From NCBI GenBank assembly GCA_013314865.1, contig JABUEV010000074.1, positions 1-8,814 on the forward strand: a stretch of 8,814 nt of DNA. The letters are read 5' to 3'. The position numbers and the translations under genes are program-made. Source of the stretch: Bacteroidales bacterium. GTDB lineage: Bacteria; Bacteroidota; Bacteroidia; Bacteroidales; VadinHA17. Below the pieces are notes generated by a model, which saw only the letters and a list, made by a program, of their open reading frames with translations, was not told the DNA's origin and searched no databases. Shown here piece after piece: positions 7,294 to 8,814 of this stretch (position 1 is its first letter; each line of letters opens with the position of its first letter).

Positions 7294-8733
7294 ATGCACA
7301 GGATTGAAAAGGATTCACTCGGAGAAAAACAAATACCAGCAGACGCACTCTATGGCATCCACTCTGCAAGGGCCAGGAGTAATTTCCCGGATGCAACTCC
7401 TTTTCCTGCCGAGTGGTACAGGGCAGTAGGCACTGTCAAACTCGCCTGTTACAATACCTACCGGAAATTCCGTGACGCAGCTTCAGTTAAATATGGGAAG
7501 AATCTGAAACTTACGGTTATCAGAGATGAAATTCTGAATGCCCTGATCGCTGCCGCCAGAGAGGTTTCGGAGGGAAGATATTTTGAACATTTCATTGTAC
7601 CTGCTGTTCAGGGCGGAGCAGGAACAAGTATTAACATGAATATCAATGAAATAATCACCAACGCAGCACTTCTTAAAACCGGGAATAAGTGTGGCGAGTA
7701 CACTTATATTGATCCCGTAGAACATGCAAATATTTACCAGTCAACCAATGACGTGATTCCCACAGCCCTCACCGTTGCATCAATGACTCTGCTTTCTGAA
7801 CTTGAATCAGGAGTAAATGATCTGAGGATGAAAATTGAAAATATTGAAAGGGAATCGTCTGAAAGACTGAGACCGGGATACACCCAGATGCAGGAAGCAG
7901 TTCCATCGTCCTTCGGTATATTATTCAGCACGTACAGCGACGCGCTATCCCGCGACTGGTGGAGAATATCAAAGTGTTTTGAAAGACTGAAGCCGGTTAA
8001 CCTCGGGGGCGGGGCAATCGGCACAGGAATGGCGATACCCAGATTCTTTATAATGAACGTAATAAATGAATTAAGGAATCTGACCGGTCTGCCGATAGCC
8101 CAGAGTGAGAATCTGGCAGATGCTACTTCAAACCTTGATAAATGGGTTGAGGTTCATGCCACCCTTAAGGCACTGGCAGTAAACCTGGAGAAAATGACAT
8201 CTGATATAAGACTTCTTGCATCAGATATCGCCGGTGCAAAAACCATAATGATCCCTGAAAAACAGGTAGGCAGTTCAATAATGCCAGGGAAAATAAATCC
8301 TGTAATCACTGAATTCATTATCTCGGCTTCACATAAAATATATGCAAATGATCTGCTAATCTGTTCACTTTGCGGACAGGGATGCCTCGAACTGAATGCA
8401 TACCTTCCCTTAATTGGGTTTGCAGTCATTGAAAGCATTAAACTGCTTATAGCTTCATGCCGGACATGCAATGATAATCTAATAAGCGGTCTCGTAATTA
8501 ATGAAAATGCCGGCTATAAAATGTTAATCCACAGTCCTTCAATAACCACAGCATTGGTCCCGCACATCGGCTATAACAAGGCATCTGAACTTGCAAACTA
8601 TATGAAGAAAAACAAATCGGACATTTTCGAAGCTAACAAAAGCCTTGAAATTATGGATGAAGATAAATTGAAGCAAATTCTGAAACCAGGAAACCTGCTG
8701 AAATCAGGATTCTCACTTGAAGACCTGATGTAG
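7294..8733 (+). CDS. aspartase/fumarase-superfamily lyase, probable aspartate ammonia-lyase (divergent)
   Basis: Expected to catalyse a reversible elimination giving fumarate, most likely aspartate to fumarate plus ammonia. The 479 residues equal the usual aspartase length and carry the three conserved active-site regions. These are GGAGTSINMN (107-116), STNDVIPT (150-157) with GYTQMQEAVP (195-204), and the mobile loop GSSIMPGKINPV (326-337), in which Ser327 would be the catalytic base and Lys333/Asn335 bind substrate. Gln198 matches E. coli aspartase (TQLQDA) rather than fumarase (TH). However, Tyr196 replaces the usual Arg of GRTQ, and the segment before the mobile loop differs strongly from AspA. 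I recall aspartases of this type beside hydE/hydG/hydF hydrogenase-maturation genes in anaerobes, but none is visible here. It follows the activator by 59 bp. No gene symbol is given because the substrate is not certain. Confidence 0.82.
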   Translation: MHRIEKDSLGEKQIPADALYGIHSARARSNFPDATPFPAEWYRAVGTVKLACYNTYRKFRDAASVKYGKNLKLTVIRDEILNALIAAAREVSEGRYFEHFIVPAVQGGAGTSINMNINEIITNAALLKTGNKCGEYTYIDPVEHANIYQSTNDVIPTALTVASMTLLSELESGVNDLRMKIENIERESSERLRPGYTQMQEAVPSSFGILFSTYSDALSRDWWRISKCFERLKPVNLGGGAIGTGMAIPRFFIMNVINELRNLTGLPIAQSENLADATSNLDKWVEVHATLKALAVNLEKMTSDIRLLASDIAGAKTIMIPEKQVGSSIMPGKINPVITEFIISASHKIYANDLLICSLCGQGCLELNAYLPLIGFAVIESIKLLIASCRTCNDNLISGLVINENAGYKMLIHSPSITTALVPHIGYNKASELANYMKKNKSDIFEANKSLEIMDEDKLKQILKPGNLLKSGFSLEDLM

Positions 8734-8762
8734 AGATACCTGGCAGGAAATGCAAAGCGGCG

Positions 8763-8814
8763 GGCGGAAGGCTGTAGGCAGTTGGCAGTAGGCGGCAGGC
8801 AGGAGGCGGAAGGA
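8763..8814 (+). repeat. 7-bp G-rich tandem repeat (GGCAGTA type), running off the right edge
   Basis: Seven contiguous 7-bp units, all starting with GGC, plus a partial eighth (GGA) fill the last 52 bases. The last four bases of each unit vary (for example AGTA, AGTT, TGTA, GGAA). The period is exact from 8763 to the edge and the tract probably continues beyond it. It begins 29 bp after the lyase stop. The + strand is purine-rich with a GG run every seven bases, unlike the coding sequence around it. It does not look like a terminator or coding region. Confidence 0.75.

Overview
The window reads as a stretch of chromosomal backbone from a Bacteroidetes (probably Bacteroidales-like) bacterium. 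Five things suggest this. A DUF4290-type C-terminus is joined directly to murA. MurA carries the GGDKIGRRR active-site loop that I associate with this phylum. The gene starts lack Shine-Dalgarno sequences and sit behind A-rich or unremarkable leaders. A NatA/NatB-type ABC pair lies near grpE-dnaJ. The NtrC-type regulator has no DNA-binding domain. All seven clear genes, and the partial gene at the left edge, lie on the + strand. There are no RNA genes, CRISPR arrays or recognisable insertion sequences.

Layout. Positions 1-255 hold the 3' end of a DUF4290-like gene, whose stop codon overlaps the murA start by one base (255-1559). A 181-bp intergenic region (1560-1740) carries a 13-bp imperfect palindrome and a sigma-54-like -24/-12 element. 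These precede a heat-shock pair, grpE (1741-2373) and dnaJ (2410-3561). An ABC exporter follows: ATPase 3636-4544, permease 4572-5933. Next is a 122-bp intergenic mosaic with an 8-bp tandem repeat interrupted by hairpins, then a REC-AAA+ sigma-54 activator (6056-7234). The last gene is an aspartase/fumarase-superfamily lyase (7294-8733). The right edge enters a G-rich 7-bp tandem repeat (8763-8814) that continues past the window.

How the genes fit together. MurA makes the first committed peptidoglycan precursor. GrpE and DnaJ are the co-chaperones of DnaK, which is not in this window. The ABC pair is an exporter of unknown substrate. The most suggestive link is that a sigma-54 activator and a sigma-54-like promoter in front of the chaperone genes occur about 4.4 kb apart. 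This link is only inferred. The activator has an intact receiver and ATPase core but no helix-turn-helix, and its sigma-54-contacting loop reads GSFTSA instead of GAFTGA. I did not find a clearly new multi-gene system. The items most worth following up are the activator/promoter pair, the two short-unit repeat regions, and the divergent lyase.
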